This document shows, piece after piece, positions 18,489 to 27,880 of a stretch of 64,000 nucleotides of DNA (its first letter is position 1; each line of letters begins with the position of its first letter). The notes beneath the pieces were generated by a model. That model did not search any database, had not been told where the DNA came from, and saw nothing but the letters and a program-made list of their open reading frames with translations. Source of the stretch: an uncultured Campylobacter sp. (lineage in GTDB: Bacteria; Campylobacterota; Campylobacteria; Campylobacterales; Campylobacteraceae). The translations under genes were made by a program, and so were the position numbers. Location of the stretch: positions 1 to 64,000 of the forward strand of contig NZ_CAJPRT010000011.1 of NCBI RefSeq assembly GCF_905373215.1, in the 5' to 3' direction.

Positions 18489-19029
18489 CTCGGTAATTTT
18501 ACGAGTTCGTTTTATGCGGGTAAGAGAGGCTGCTTTTTACGATCTGCGCGGCTATCAAACACAGCCTGCGCGATAAAATTTAAAGTGCGGGTAAAATTCC
18601 AACTCGCGCAAATTTGAAATTTTAGAATTTATCGAAAGAATTAATGCGTACAAGCGGTAAAATTTAAAAGATTTGTTTGTGTAGTGCGCGCGTAAACGGA
18701 TTTTGCATTTACGCGATGAAATTTAGAATTTAAACATAAAGCGCAAGACTTGCTAGCCAAATAAAAGTGCTGAAATTTTAAAATCCGCGCGGCGTTTTGC
18801 AAGCTGCTTGCTTCGTATCGCTACGCAAATAAAATTGGTGGCGATCATCCTTGCTGCCGTTTTGCCACCACTCAAATTAGCTAAGCTTAAAAATAAAATT
18901 CGCGCCTAAATGCGAATACGTAGCCTATGAAATTTAAAATTTTAAAGCTCGTGGCAAAACCCACTGCAAGCGTTGCGGCGTTAAATTTAAAGGTTTAAAT
19001 TCAAACGAAATCAAAATAAGAAATTTAAA
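18489..19029. other. 541-bp gap without a convincing gene
   Basis: Dense in AATT-centred words. It contains the inverted repeat TGGTGGC-N21-GCCACCA (18836-18842 and 18864-18870) and a compact GCAAG-CTG-CTTGC palindrome near 18799. I see no tRNA or coding frame with a start site. Confidence 0.5.
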
Positions 19030-19956
19030 ATGACGGAAGATTTTTTTAAAAGGGACCCCCTATTTTTGGCGCCTTTGGCGGGCTTTTCAGATCCGCCGCT
19101 GCGGGGCGTAGTGAAAAAATTCGGCTGCGACGCGACCGTAAGCGAGATGATAAGCGCAAATGCCCTTGTTTTCGAGGACGAAAAGACGCTAAAGATGCTC
19201 GAAAAAAACGCCGCCGAAACCCCTTTTTTCGTGCAGATTGCGGGTAGCGATGCTGAAATTATAAAAAAAGCGGTTTTGCTCATCAATAAATTTGACGGCA
19301 TCGACGGCATCGATCTAAACTGCGGCTGCCCCGTCCCTAAAGTCGTAAAGCAGGGAGCTGGCTCGGCGCTGCTGCTTGATCTGCCCCGTCTATCGCTCCT
19401 GGTCGAGACTATCAAAAAGTATTCGAACAAAAAATTTACGAGCGCGAAGGTACGGCTGGGCTTCGGCGCCGTGGATATCGAAAATATCGCTCGCGCCGTA
19501 CAAGGCGCAGGAGCCGATTTTATCGCGATTCACGGGCGCACCAGAGCGGGCGGATACAGCGCGGCGGTGGATTACGGCGCGATCGCAAGAGCCAAACGCG
19601 CGCTGCAAATCCCCGTGATCGCAAACGGCGACATAAACTCCGCCAATGCACCTGCAGTGCGAGACCTTAGCGGCGCAGACGCGCTGATGATCGGTCGCGC
19701 GGTCATCGGCAGGCCGTGGATCTTTCGCGAGATCAAAACGGGCGAACAGGCAAGTGACGCGCTAAAAAGGGAGGTCGTGCTCTATCATTTCGCTCAAATG
19801 CTAAGCCATTACGGTAGCCACGGCGTAGCGATATTTCGCAAGCATCTGCACGAATACTCCAAGGGGCGCGAAAATGCCGCAAGCTTTCGCGAGCAGATCA
19901 ACCACGTCGCCGCCGAGAGCGAAATGACTCGGCTAATCGAGGAATTTTTTAGTTAA
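19030..19956 (+). CDS. dus: tRNA-dihydrouridine synthase
   Basis: 308 residues, FMN-dependent TIM barrel that reduces uridines in the tRNA D-loop. Motifs seen: LAPLAGFSDPPLR at the N-terminus, the catalytic-loop sequence LNCGCPVPKVVKQGAGSALL with its conserved cysteine, IHGRTRAGGYSAAVDYGAI, VIANGDINS and ALMIGRAVIGRPWIF. It is closest to the DusB type by these motifs. The Shine-Dalgarno is weak. It stands where C. jejuni has its dus gene, but is separated from the operon by the 541-bp gap. Confidence 0.92.
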   Translation: MTEDFFKRDPLFLAPLAGFSDPPLRGVVKKFGCDATVSEMISANALVFEDEKTLKMLEKNAAETPFFVQIAGSDAEIIKKAVLLINKFDGIDGIDLNCGCPVPKVVKQGAGSALLLDLPRLSLLVETIKKYSNKKFTSAKVRLGFGAVDIENIARAVQGAGADFIAIHGRTRAGGYSAAVDYGAIARAKRALQIPVIANGDINSANAPAVRDLSGADALMIGRAVIGRPWIFREIKTGEQASDALKREVVLYHFAQMLSHYGSHGVAIFRKHLHEYSKGRENAASFREQINHVAAESEMTRLIEEFFS

Positions 19957-19978
19957 ATTTAGAATTTTAGGAACTCTG

Positions 19979-20416
19979 ATGATTATTTTAAAAATTATAG
20001 CCTGCGCGTTTTCGATGGGTTTTTGCTTGATGTGCATTTCAAGTTTAATGGGTTTTTTTATAGGGCAGATTTTTGACACATCTAGCGTCCGGTTTGACGA
20101 TCCCTTGGAATGGCTACAGCAGAAGTGCGTATATTTCCTATTTTTGTGGATATTTTTCTGCGGGATTTGCGCAATACTTGCCGCAAAGTTAAAGGATTTT
20201 GGTAAGCTCACGGATTTTTTCGTAAATTTATTTTTGCCTACAGCAGCGGTTTGGATACTATCGCCATTTTTGGGGATGATGATTGTGGCGCTGATTGTTT
20301 CAGATTTGCATCTTGCCACGTTTTATTCCTCATTGCTTAGCGCATTAATATTTATCGTTCTTTTTATGATCGTCGTAGCCGAGGTCCTAAAGCAGATTTA
20401 TCCGCCCAAGTCCTAA
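19979..20416 (+). CDS. Hypothetical membrane protein, four helices
   Basis: 145 residues, almost entirely hydrophobic: helices at about 3-30, 51-70, 80-107 and 118-140. GGAACTC precedes the ATG. It is AT-richer than dus, 22 bases upstream. No family recognised. Confidence 0.55.
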   Translation: MIILKIIACAFSMGFCLMCISSLMGFFIGQIFDTSSVRFDDPLEWLQQKCVYFLFLWIFFCGICAILAAKLKDFGKLTDFFVNLFLPTAAVWILSPFLGMMIVALIVSDLHLATFYSSLLSALIFIVLFMIVVAEVLKQIYPPKS

Positions 20417-20514
20417 CGCGCGAAATTTTAAAATTTAGCGCAGAGCTTTTATCTACCGCTTATATCGCAGCTCGCGCGTTAAAAGGCGAGGGCGTTAAAA
20501 TTTAAGGAGAAATT

Positions 20515-21246
20515 ATGCAAAATATCTACATCATCGGCGACGTGCACGGCTGCTACAGATCGCTTTTGGCGTTAATAGAGCAGCTGCCGCATAAATTTGA
20601 TAGTAAAATTTGCTTCGTTGGCGATCTGATCGACCGAGGCCCTGCGAGCGCGGATGTGGTGGAGCTAGTGCGCACTCGCGGATATGACGCGGTGATGGGC
20701 AATCACGAAAAGCGCTTTGTGGGCAACGCAAAAACTGCATTAAGGTGCGCAAAGACGGGCAAATTTACGAGCTCAAATGACCTCTACGCATTTTTTAGCC
20801 TGGATGAAAGCTGGCTATTTAATAACGGCGGTGAGTCGACGCTAGCGTCGTATTATCGTCACGGAGGCGTGAAGCAATGCAAGGAGCATCTGCGGTTTGT
20901 CTCGCGGCTGCCGATTTACTTGGAGTATGATTTGCGTGATGAAAGCGGTCGCGCCCTCGTCGTATCGCACTCCGCAGTGGGTCGCGCGTGGGGGATCAGA
21001 CACGATGCAGAGCGTGCGAAAAGCTTCACAGCTCACGTGCTAAGCGGACGCGGAGACGATAGCGCAAATGATGGAATTTTTAACGTCTACGGGCACACGC
21101 CGGTAAAAAAGCCCGTCATTACGGAATTTAGCGCAAATATCGATCTGGGCTGTGTTTATAAAAAGCATTGGGGCGAGAAGGCGAGGCTTTGCGCGCTGGA
21201 GTTTCCCTCAAAGAAAATTTTTACGCAGGAGTGCATAGATTTTTGA
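20515..21246 (+). CDS. Metallophosphoesterase, serine/threonine-protein-phosphatase or ApaH-like
   Basis: 243 residues with the binuclear-metal phosphoesterase motifs GDVHG (8-12), GDLIDRG (near 41), GNHE (near 62), a His in VVSHSAVGRAW, and GHTP (near 198). This layout fits PrpA/PrpE-type protein phosphatases and diadenosine tetraphosphatase relatives; the substrate is open. AAGGAGAAATT before the ATG is a strong ribosome site. Stands alone. Confidence 0.88.
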   Translation: MQNIYIIGDVHGCYRSLLALIEQLPHKFDSKICFVGDLIDRGPASADVVELVRTRGYDAVMGNHEKRFVGNAKTALRCAKTGKFTSSNDLYAFFSLDESWLFNNGGESTLASYYRHGGVKQCKEHLRFVSRLPIYLEYDLRDESGRALVVSHSAVGRAWGIRHDAERAKSFTAHVLSGRGDDSANDGIFNVYGHTPVKKPVITEFSANIDLGCVYKKHWGEKARLCALEFPSKKIFTQECIDF

Positions 21247-21367
21247 GTTTGTATCAGACCCATGCAGATTAAAATTTAAATTTAAGCGGGCTGTTTGAAA
21301 GCGAAATTTTAGAATTTAAAGGCGCGTTCTTGCAGCTCCCGTCGCGCAGTCAGGTCGCGTTGAAATT

Positions 21368-22198
21368 TTAAATAATATCCCTTAGCTTGCGTGCTTCATA
21401 CATCCACGCCTCAAGCTCGTCCCAGCGCTCGTCACGAATCATCCCCACGCAAATTTCAAGCTCGTTTTTAAAAGCATCGATCGCGCCTAGCAGGTTTGTG
21501 CGGTTTTGCTTAAAAATATCGACCCACATCTGCGGCGAGCTTTTGGCGATACGGCTCATGCCCGAAAAGCTACCTCCGGCTAAATTTATGATATTGCGGC
21601 GATTTTCCTCTTTTAGCACGCTGTTTACGAGCGAATAGCTGATCGCGTGGGGCAGGTGCGAGATGAGCGCCACGTGGTGATCGTGGCTTTTTGCGTCCAT
21701 AAATACGATCTTCATCCCCGCGAACGAAAAAATTTCGACCGCTCGTTTGATATGCACTTCATCCGCGCCGTGATCGTCGCAGATAACGACTACTGCGCCG
21801 TTTAAAAGCTCTTTAAACGCCGCTTGCGGGCCGGAGTTTTCGGTACCAGCCATTGGGTGAGCTGCGATGAAATTTCGTCTGATCTGCGGCGGGCAGTTTT
21901 GTAAAATTTTAAATTTCGTGCTTCCCAGATCGATGATCGTCGTTTCGCTTCTGCAGTCGCTTAGTTCTTGCAAGGTCTGTAAGATCGCCTCCACGGGGAT
22001 TGCGAGAAAGATCGCATCGCAGCTTTGCTTCATCTGCTCCAGACTTAAAATTTCATGCACGAGCCCGAGTCGCAGAGCTTCTTTTTCGTTTTCGCGGCTG
22101 ATGTCGCAGCCGTAGACGGCGCTAATGATTTTGGTGCTTTTTAGACATAGCCCAAGAGAGCCGCCGATGAGACCCAGACCGATAATTCCTATCTTCAT
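21368..22198 (-). CDS. tyrA: Prephenate dehydrogenase
   Basis: 276 residues. The Rossmann motif GIIGLGLIGGSLG opens the protein and is followed by AHPMAGTENSG and the SHLPHAISYSLV stretch of the active site. It oxidatively decarboxylates prephenate to 4-hydroxyphenylpyruvate in tyrosine synthesis. The ATG at 22198 has AAAAGGAATTTT upstream; the frame to 22222 is a longer, less likely start. Divergent from bamA. Confidence 0.93.
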   Translation of the reverse strand: MKIGIIGLGLIGGSLGLCLKSTKIISAVYGCDISRENEKEALRLGLVHEILSLEQMKQSCDAIFLAIPVEAILQTLQELSDCRSETTIIDLGSTKFKILQNCPPQIRRNFIAAHPMAGTENSGPQAAFKELLNGAVVVICDDHGADEVHIKRAVEIFSFAGMKIVFMDAKSHDHHVALISHLPHAISYSLVNSVLKEENRRNIINLAGGSFSGMSRIAKSSPQMWVDIFKQNRTNLLGAIDAFKNELEICVGMIRDERWDELEAWMYEARKLRDII

Positions 22199-22240
22199 AA
22201 AATTCCTTTTTGATATATGCAAGTTTTAATTTTAATGTGG

Positions 22241-22246
22241 TATTAT
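22241..22246 (+). promoter_or_regulatory. Possible -10 box for bamA
   Basis: TATTAT in the short tyrA-bamA divergent gap, 34 bases before the bamA ATG at 22280. Confidence 0.35.
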
Positions 22247-22279
22247 ACGCAAATTATTTTCGTTTTTAGGTAAAATTTT

Positions 22280-24535
22280 ATGAAAAAAAGCGTTTTTTTA
22301 CTCTTAGTAGGCGGGATTTCCGTGGCGTGCGCCGCACAGATCAAATCCATTAAATTTGAAGGTCTTAGACATCTCTCTCCACAGGTCGCACAGCAAATTT
22401 CGGGGCTTAAGGTGGGCGATGAGCTTAACGGCGAAAACACCAATGCTGCGATTTCGAAGCTATTTGAGCAGGGCTATTTCAGCGACGTTTATATCAGCGA
22501 ACAAGGCGGCGCGGTCACTATCAACGTAACCGAAAAGCCGACTATCGCCAAGGTCGAGATCAAAAACGTAGTGACCAATGATCGCGATAAGATCAATGAG
22601 CTCATCGGCTTGCGTCCGGGTCAGGTTTACGACGAAGTGGCTGCTAAAAAAGCAGAGACCCGCATCAAGCAATACTACGAAGTCAAGGGCTTTTTCGACA
22701 CCGTGGTGGAATTTTATCCAAAGCCGATAAACGACGATAAATCGGTCATCTTGCTAACGATCGAGGTAAATCGCGGCGAAAATATCATCATCGATAAGGT
22801 AAATTTAGTAGGCGCAGACAAGCTCGACTATGATGATATAGAGCCATCCGTTGCCAATAAAGAACGCGAGATGCTGGGCTGGATGTGGGGCTTTAACGAT
22901 GGCAAGGTAAAAACCGCCGAGCTTCCTAACGACGCAAATAGAATTCAAGAAGAATATTATAAAAAAGGCTACTTAGATGCGCAGGTTTCTGCGCCGCTAC
23001 TTAATGCCGATATGGATAATTACACTGCTGATCTTACCTACTATATCAGCGAGGGCGAGCAATACACCGTAAGCTCCGTAGATATCGAGTATCCTGCAGA
23101 TATAATCAAGCTTGATAAAGAAAAGGTTTTGGACGATTTCAAGCTTCAGAAGGGCGATACAATGAATTCCGAGCGTTTGCGCCGCGATATGAATACGCTA
23201 GAGACTTTAGTCGCGGATCAGGGATACGCCTATGTGCGTATCGTGCCTAAGACTAAGCAGGACAAAGAAGCTCGCACGGTCGCTATCACGTATCAAGTCA
23301 TCCCTGAGGATAAAGTCTATATTAGAAACGTAACGATCTCGGGTAACGATAAGACCGAGGATAAGGTCATTCGCCGCGAGATGTATCTGACCGAGGGAAA
23401 TTTATATAGCAAAACCGACTACAACGATTCGTTAAATTCTTTAAAACGCACGGGGTATTTCGATGAGGTGGAGATTAAAGAAAACCGCGTTTCTAACGAT
23501 CAGATCGATCTTGAAGTCGCAGTCAAAGAAGCTCCTACAGGCTCTATCACGGGTGGTATCGGATATGGCAGCGAGGATGGAATTTTACTTAGCGGTGGTA
23601 TCAGCGATCGTAATGTATTCGGCACCGGCCTTCACGGCGCGTTCTCGGTTGAAAAGAGCGACGATCAGTTAAGCGGACGCTTGAGCTTAACTAATCCTAG
23701 AGTGTTTGATTCTGAGTATAGCTTGGGCGGATCGATCTTTGCCAACGATTACGACTGGGACGATTACGATGAGAAATCTTACGGATTTTCAATCACGGGC
23801 GGTCGCAAGATTGGGCGCAATACCGATGTAAGCCTTACATATTATCTAGAAAAAAGCGAGATTAAGGGCTTAAACGAATATTACGCCAAAGCGGGCTATC
23901 TGGATGGCAAGAATTTAAAAAGCTCGATTATCCCGTCTATCACATACAACAGCACCGATGATTATTACTTGCCAAGAAGCGGTATGATCGCAAGTGCTAG
24001 TTTAGAATACGCGGGTCTTGGCGGCGATATGGACTACACCAAGGCGCGAGGATCGTTTAACTACTACTTTGGCTTGCGAGATTATATCGATCACGACATT
24101 ATCTTTAGATACAAAGCTGCAACGGGCTATATGTGGGAAGGTAATAAAAAGATCCCGATCAACGAAAAGCTATTCCTAGGCGGAATGAAAAGCATTAGAG
24201 GCTACGAAGGTCGCAGTATCCCGAAAAAAGAGATTTGCTTAAATGCAAATAATTGCCGCTATATCGAGACGGGTGGTATGCAGAGCTTCAATAACTCCTT
24301 TGAGCTAAGCTTTCCGGTGGTCGATAGGCTTAAAATGCGCTTTGTAACGTTTTTTGACTACGGAATGATCGGCGATCATGACTGGAATGAAGAGGAGCGC
24401 TACAGCACGGGTGCTGGTATCGAGTGGATGACGCCGATGGGGCCTTTGCAGTTATACTTCGTCAAGCCGCTTAATAAAAAACCGCACGACGACACAAATA
24501 GCTTCGAATTTAGCATCGGCGCTAGATTTAATTAA
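22280..24535 (+). CDS. bamA: Outer-membrane protein assembly factor BamA
   Basis: 751 residues: signal peptide (cleavage likely after CAA, about residue 19), a set of five POTRA domains over roughly 20-410, then a 16-strand barrel ending in FEFSIGARFN with an aromatic near the C-terminus. The barrel contains the lid-loop motif SIRGYEGRSI, matching the VRGF/RGY element. It inserts beta-barrel proteins into the outer membrane. A strong hairpin follows the stop. Confidence 0.96.
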   Translation: MKKSVFLLLVGGISVACAAQIKSIKFEGLRHLSPQVAQQISGLKVGDELNGENTNAAISKLFEQGYFSDVYISEQGGAVTINVTEKPTIAKVEIKNVVTNDRDKINELIGLRPGQVYDEVAAKKAETRIKQYYEVKGFFDTVVEFYPKPINDDKSVILLTIEVNRGENIIIDKVNLVGADKLDYDDIEPSVANKEREMLGWMWGFNDGKVKTAELPNDANRIQEEYYKKGYLDAQVSAPLLNADMDNYTADLTYYISEGEQYTVSSVDIEYPADIIKLDKEKVLDDFKLQKGDTMNSERLRRDMNTLETLVADQGYAYVRIVPKTKQDKEARTVAITYQVIPEDKVYIRNVTISGNDKTEDKVIRREMYLTEGNLYSKTDYNDSLNSLKRTGYFDEVEIKENRVSNDQIDLEVAVKEAPTGSITGGIGYGSEDGILLSGGISDRNVFGTGLHGAFSVEKSDDQLSGRLSLTNPRVFDSEYSLGGSIFANDYDWDDYDEKSYGFSITGGRKIGRNTDVSLTYYLEKSEIKGLNEYYAKAGYLDGKNLKSSIIPSITYNSTDDYYLPRSGMIASASLEYAGLGGDMDYTKARGSFNYYFGLRDYIDHDIIFRYKAATGYMWEGNKKIPINEKLFLGGMKSIRGYEGRSIPKKEICLNANNCRYIETGGMQSFNNSFELSFPVVDRLKMRFVTFFDYGMIGDHDWNEEERYSTGAGIEWMTPMGPLQLYFVKPLNKKPHDDTNSFEFSIGARFN

Positions 24536-24558
24536 ACGCGGCGACTTGCGAACGCTGT

Positions 24559-24587
24559 GGCGTGCGTAGAATTTTCTACTGCACGCC
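24559..24587 (+). terminator. Hairpin downstream of bamA
   Basis: Stem GGCGTGC-GTAG, loop AATTTT, CTAC-(bulged T)-GCACGCC, 23 bases after the bamA stop and followed by TTAAAATTT. The 11-bp stem with one bulge makes it the strongest terminator-like structure I found, although the T-run is short. Confidence 0.55.
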
Positions 24588-25095
24588 TTAAAATTTAGTA
24601 ACGCTGCAATTTTGACTTTTCTTGTCGCGCTAATTTGCAGCCGAATTATTGTAGGCGGGTTGAGCTAAATTTTAATTGGAATTCCGCTCGGCTTAGGATG
24701 AAATTTAAACGCGTAGCTTGCTTTGAATTTTTTAGAATTTTATTTATCAAGATAGTTTAGAATTTCATTCGTATGGTAAAATTTTAAGCACAAGAGTTCT
24801 AAAAAATCAATACAAGCCATTAGCATAATTTAAAGAAATTCTATATTGAAATTTTAAAGATTACGATATAGACGATAAACTCCGCTTTGTTGTGCGCGGA
24901 ATTTCACTGCATAGGATTTAGCGCGCCACTGAATTTTAAAGCTCATAAATTTTGAGATTCTAAAATCGCTAGAATTTAAAATTTTAAATCGCCTCGTAAA
25001 TCGCTAAAGATTTGCGTTAAATTTTGCCTCGCTTTACCGATAATTTAAGTTAAGCTTGTAAAATCGCGCTCTAAAATCATATCAAAGGCTCTTTT
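24588..25095. other. About 500-bp gap after the bamA hairpin
   Basis: AT-rich sequence crowded with AAATTT-type words. No coding frame, tRNA or other repeat that I can support. A promoter for the M23 peptidase operon should lie near its right end but is not obvious. Confidence 0.4.
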
Positions 25096-26475
25096 ATGCG
25101 TAGAAATGGCAATGGAACGAAGCTTAAAATTTTAATATTTCTTATTATAATATGCGCTTTGGTTTATGGAATCTTTAGAATTTTTACCTCGCCTAAATTT
25201 GAAAAAAATCCTCCGCAAATTGCGCTGGAAAATGAAATTTATTGGAATTTAACCTCGCCCTTGAAGATTAAAATTTCAGACGATACCGGCATTAAGCTCG
25301 TTCGCGTTAATTTAAACGACGGAGCCAGCACGATACCGCTACTAAATGAGGAGCTGAACGTTCCGCAAACGACGCTAGAGCTTGCCGTGCAATTTCCTAA
25401 AAATTTGATGCTTAATAAAGACAAAAACTACAAGCTCGAGGTTTTTGCAAACGACATTAGCTCGTGGAATTTTGCGCAAGGAAATAAGAGCGTAAAAACG
25501 GCAAATATAATAATAGACGACAAAAAGCCCCTCATAAATATCATCAATCAATCCTATAAAATCACCAAAGGCGGTAGCGCTGTAGTTGTATTTTCGGCAA
25601 AAGACGAGCGCCTAAACGAAGTCTATATCAAAACCAACTATGGCAAAATTTTCAAAGCGATTCCTTTTGTAAAAGAGGGCTATTATGCATCTCTCGTAGC
25701 GTGGCCTGCAAATTTAGACGAATTTCGCGCAGAAGCGGTCGCCACCGATCGTGCAGGCAACGAAAGCATTTCGCAGATCAAATATTTTTATCAAGACAAA
25801 AAATATAAGGTCTCTACTATCAAGCTAAATCCAGGTTTTATTAACGGCAAAGTAAGCGATCTGGCTAGCCAATATGCGCAGAATTTTAACTCTATGAGCG
25901 ATCTGGAGAAATTTAAGTTCGTAAACGAGACTCTGCGTAAGAAAAACGGAGATGATCTGCACGCTGCTACTAGCGCGGTGCACGAGGATAAAATAAATGG
26001 ATTTGAGCTAAAGCCTTTTTATCCGCTTGCTAAAGGCGCAGCGGTAGCAAGCTTTGCCGATCATCGGATATTTTTTATGAACGACGAACAAGTAAGCGAG
26101 TCATGGCATATGGGGCTCGATCTAGCAAGCGTCGCAAATGCCGATATCAAAGAGAGTAACTACGGTAAGGTAGTTTTCGCGCAGGAAAACGGAATTTTCG
26201 GATTAAATTTAGGAATTTACTATGGCTTTGGATTATACGGCATCTACGGACACTGCTCGGCGACGCAGTTAAGTGTGGGCAGCGACGTAAAGCCGGGCGA
26301 CATTCTAGCACAGACGGGCTCAAGCGGCTTTGCTTTTGGAGATCATCTGCATTTTGGCATCGTAGTTCAGGGTGTGGACGTAAGACCCGAGGAGTGGATG
26401 GATCCTAAGTGGATGAAAGATAACATTACCGATGTCTTAGAATCGTCCAAAAAAGTAATAGAAAAAGGTAAGTAA
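25096..26475 (+). CDS. M23-family peptidoglycan endopeptidase, membrane anchored
   Basis: 459 residues. An N-terminal anchor (residues 10-30) precedes beta-rich domains of unknown type and a LytM domain at about 330-440 with ESWHMGLDL, GHCSATQLSVG and the zinc-binding GDHLHFG. The complete H-x3-D and H-x-H set means it should be catalytically active against peptide cross-links. Its place before lpxC matches the C. jejuni gene I recall as Cj0131; cell-shape or division roles are plausible for the family. Confidence 0.88.
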   Translation: MRRNGNGTKLKILIFLIIICALVYGIFRIFTSPKFEKNPPQIALENEIYWNLTSPLKIKISDDTGIKLVRVNLNDGASTIPLLNEELNVPQTTLELAVQFPKNLMLNKDKNYKLEVFANDISSWNFAQGNKSVKTANIIIDDKKPLINIINQSYKITKGGSAVVVFSAKDERLNEVYIKTNYGKIFKAIPFVKEGYYASLVAWPANLDEFRAEAVATDRAGNESISQIKYFYQDKKYKVSTIKLNPGFINGKVSDLASQYAQNFNSMSDLEKFKFVNETLRKKNGDDLHAATSAVHEDKINGFELKPFYPLAKGAAVASFADHRIFFMNDEQVSESWHMGLDLASVANADIKESNYGKVVFAQENGIFGLNLGIYYGFGLYGIYGHCSATQLSVGSDVKPGDILAQTGSSGFAFGDHLHFGIVVQGVDVRPEEWMDPKWMKDNITDVLESSKKVIEKGK

Positions 26476-26491
26476 ATTTTAAAATTTTCGC

Positions 26492-26497
26492 TATAAT
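26492..26497 (+). promoter_or_regulatory. -10 box for lpxC
   Basis: TATAAT in the short gap after the M23 gene, 29 bases before the lpxC ATG at 26526. It suggests lpxC is transcribed on its own as well as by read-through. Confidence 0.5.
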
Positions 26498-26525
26498 GCG
26501 CGGGTTAATGAAAACGAGGATAGAA

Positions 26526-27410
26526 ATGAGACAGACAACGATAGCTAAGAAAGTCCATAACGTCGGCATCGGGCTACACAAAGGTGAGCCTATCAGACTT
26601 ACGTTAGAGCCTTTAGAGGCAGGCAGTGGAATCGTATTTTATAGAAGTGATCTTGGCGTTAGTTTTAAAGCCGAGCCGAAAAACGTCATAAATACGCAGA
26701 TGGCAACCGTCGTAGGAAATGAGAAGGGCTATATATCAACAATAGAGCATCTAATGAGCGCCATTAATGCCTATGGTATTGATAATATCCGTATTATCGT
26801 CGATGCTAACGAAATTCCTGTGATGGACGGAAGTTCGGCGAGCTTTTGTATGCTTTTGGACGAAGCGGGGGTAAGAGAGCTTGACTCGAATAAAAAAGCC
26901 TTCATCATCAAGCGAGCTGTAGAAATTCGCGAGGGAGATAAGCTCGTGCGCCTAAGTCCTAGCAAGAGCCCTAAATTTGATTATACGATTAAATTTAGCC
27001 ATCCGCTCATCGGTACTCAGCACCATGTTTTTGAATTTAGCAAAAAAAATTATCTCAAAGAAATTTCGCGCGCTAGAACTTTTGGGTTTTTGAAAGATGT
27101 GCAAGCGCTGCGCTCTATGGGGCTAGCTCTAGGCGGCAGCTTAGAAAACGCCGTCGTAATCGATGAGAATAAAATTTTAAACCCCGAGGGTTTGCGCTTT
27201 GAAAACGAGTTCGTCCGCCATAAAATTTTAGATGCGATCGGCGATCTTGCGCTCGTGGGCGCTCCGATTTTGGGCGATTATACGGCGTTTGCGGGAAGCC
27301 ACGATCTAAATCATAAACTAACTTTAGCGGTTTTAGCCGATGCGAAAAATTTCGAGCTAGTAGATCTTACCGCCGAGGTTGTGCGCGAATATCAAAAAGT
27401 CTTTGCTTAA
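26526..27410 (+). CDS. lpxC: UDP-3-O-acyl-N-acetylglucosamine deacetylase
   Basis: 294 residues. It catalyses the committed step of lipid A synthesis with zinc. Seen: TIAKKVHNVGIGLHKGEP at the start, the zinc-histidine motif STIEHLMSAINAYGIDN, the second zinc site RHKILDAIGDLALVG, and GSHDLNHKL at the end. The ATG at 26526 (GAGGATAGAA upstream) is preferred; the frame from 26496 starts inside the promoter. Confidence 0.96.
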   Translation: MRQTTIAKKVHNVGIGLHKGEPIRLTLEPLEAGSGIVFYRSDLGVSFKAEPKNVINTQMATVVGNEKGYISTIEHLMSAINAYGIDNIRIIVDANEIPVMDGSSASFCMLLDEAGVRELDSNKKAFIIKRAVEIREGDKLVRLSPSKSPKFDYTIKFSHPLIGTQHHVFEFSKKNYLKEISRARTFGFLKDVQALRSMGLALGGSLENAVVIDENKILNPEGLRFENEFVRHKILDAIGDLALVGAPILGDYTAFAGSHDLNHKLTLAVLADAKNFELVDLTAEVVREYQKVFA

Positions 27411-27434
27411 GGCTGCAAAATCAAAGAGGTTGAA

Positions 27435-27872
27435 ATTCTAATTGCCGCCCTTAGCGCTCCATGCTTGCTCGGCGTGTATGAAAGCGGCGCCAAGATAGCG
27501 GAATTTAAAAGCAATGAGGGCGAAAAAGCCGATAAATTTCTGGTCGCTAAATTTAGCGAAATTTTAAAAACTTATAAAATCAAAGAGCTCATCTACGCAA
27601 ATACTCCCGGCAGCTTCATGGGCATGAAGGTAAGCTACGTGATATTGCGCACGCTTAGCATCGCTCTTGATGTGCCGCTGTATGCCATTAGTGGCTTTGA
27701 GCTAAGTGGCTTCGGGCCGATCAGAGCGAATAAAAACTTCAGCTACGTTTACGAGTGCGGCGAAATCAGGATGAAAAAATGCGCCCCTGCCACGCTATCT
27801 TTGCCGCAGGATTTATCGGTTTTAAATAAAAGCGATGATATACTTCCAAATTACATCATAGAAGCGGTTTAG
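27435..27872 (+). CDS. tsaB: TsaB-like t6A tRNA-modification protein; unusual start
   Basis: Short TsaB (YeaZ) homologue. The end of the ASKHA-fold N-domain is visible: LIAALSAPCLLGVYESG, then IYANTPGSFMGMKVSYVILRTLSIALDVPLYAISGFE, matching the GPGSFTGxR region. TsaB supports TsaD in making threonylcarbamoyladenosine. The conserved first strand lies upstream of the first TTG (27465). In frame before it there is no ATG, GTG or TTG back to the lpxC stop, only ATT at 27435 (AAAGAGG five bases upstream) and 27441. I therefore place the start at ATT 27435, with low certainty. At 145 residues it is well below E. coli TsaB but in the range for this genus. Confidence 0.75.
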   Translation: MLIAALSAPCLLGVYESGAKIAEFKSNEGEKADKFLVAKFSEILKTYKIKELIYANTPGSFMGMKVSYVILRTLSIALDVPLYAISGFELSGFGPIRANKNFSYVYECGEIRMKKCAPATLSLPQDLSVLNKSDDILPNYIIEAV

Positions 27873-27880
27873 GAGAAAGC

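Noticed and set aside
18836..18870. TGGTGGC/GCCACCA inverted repeat as a small RNA or tRNA
   Set aside because: No promoter, no cloverleaf and no T-loop sequence; kept only as a note in the gap.
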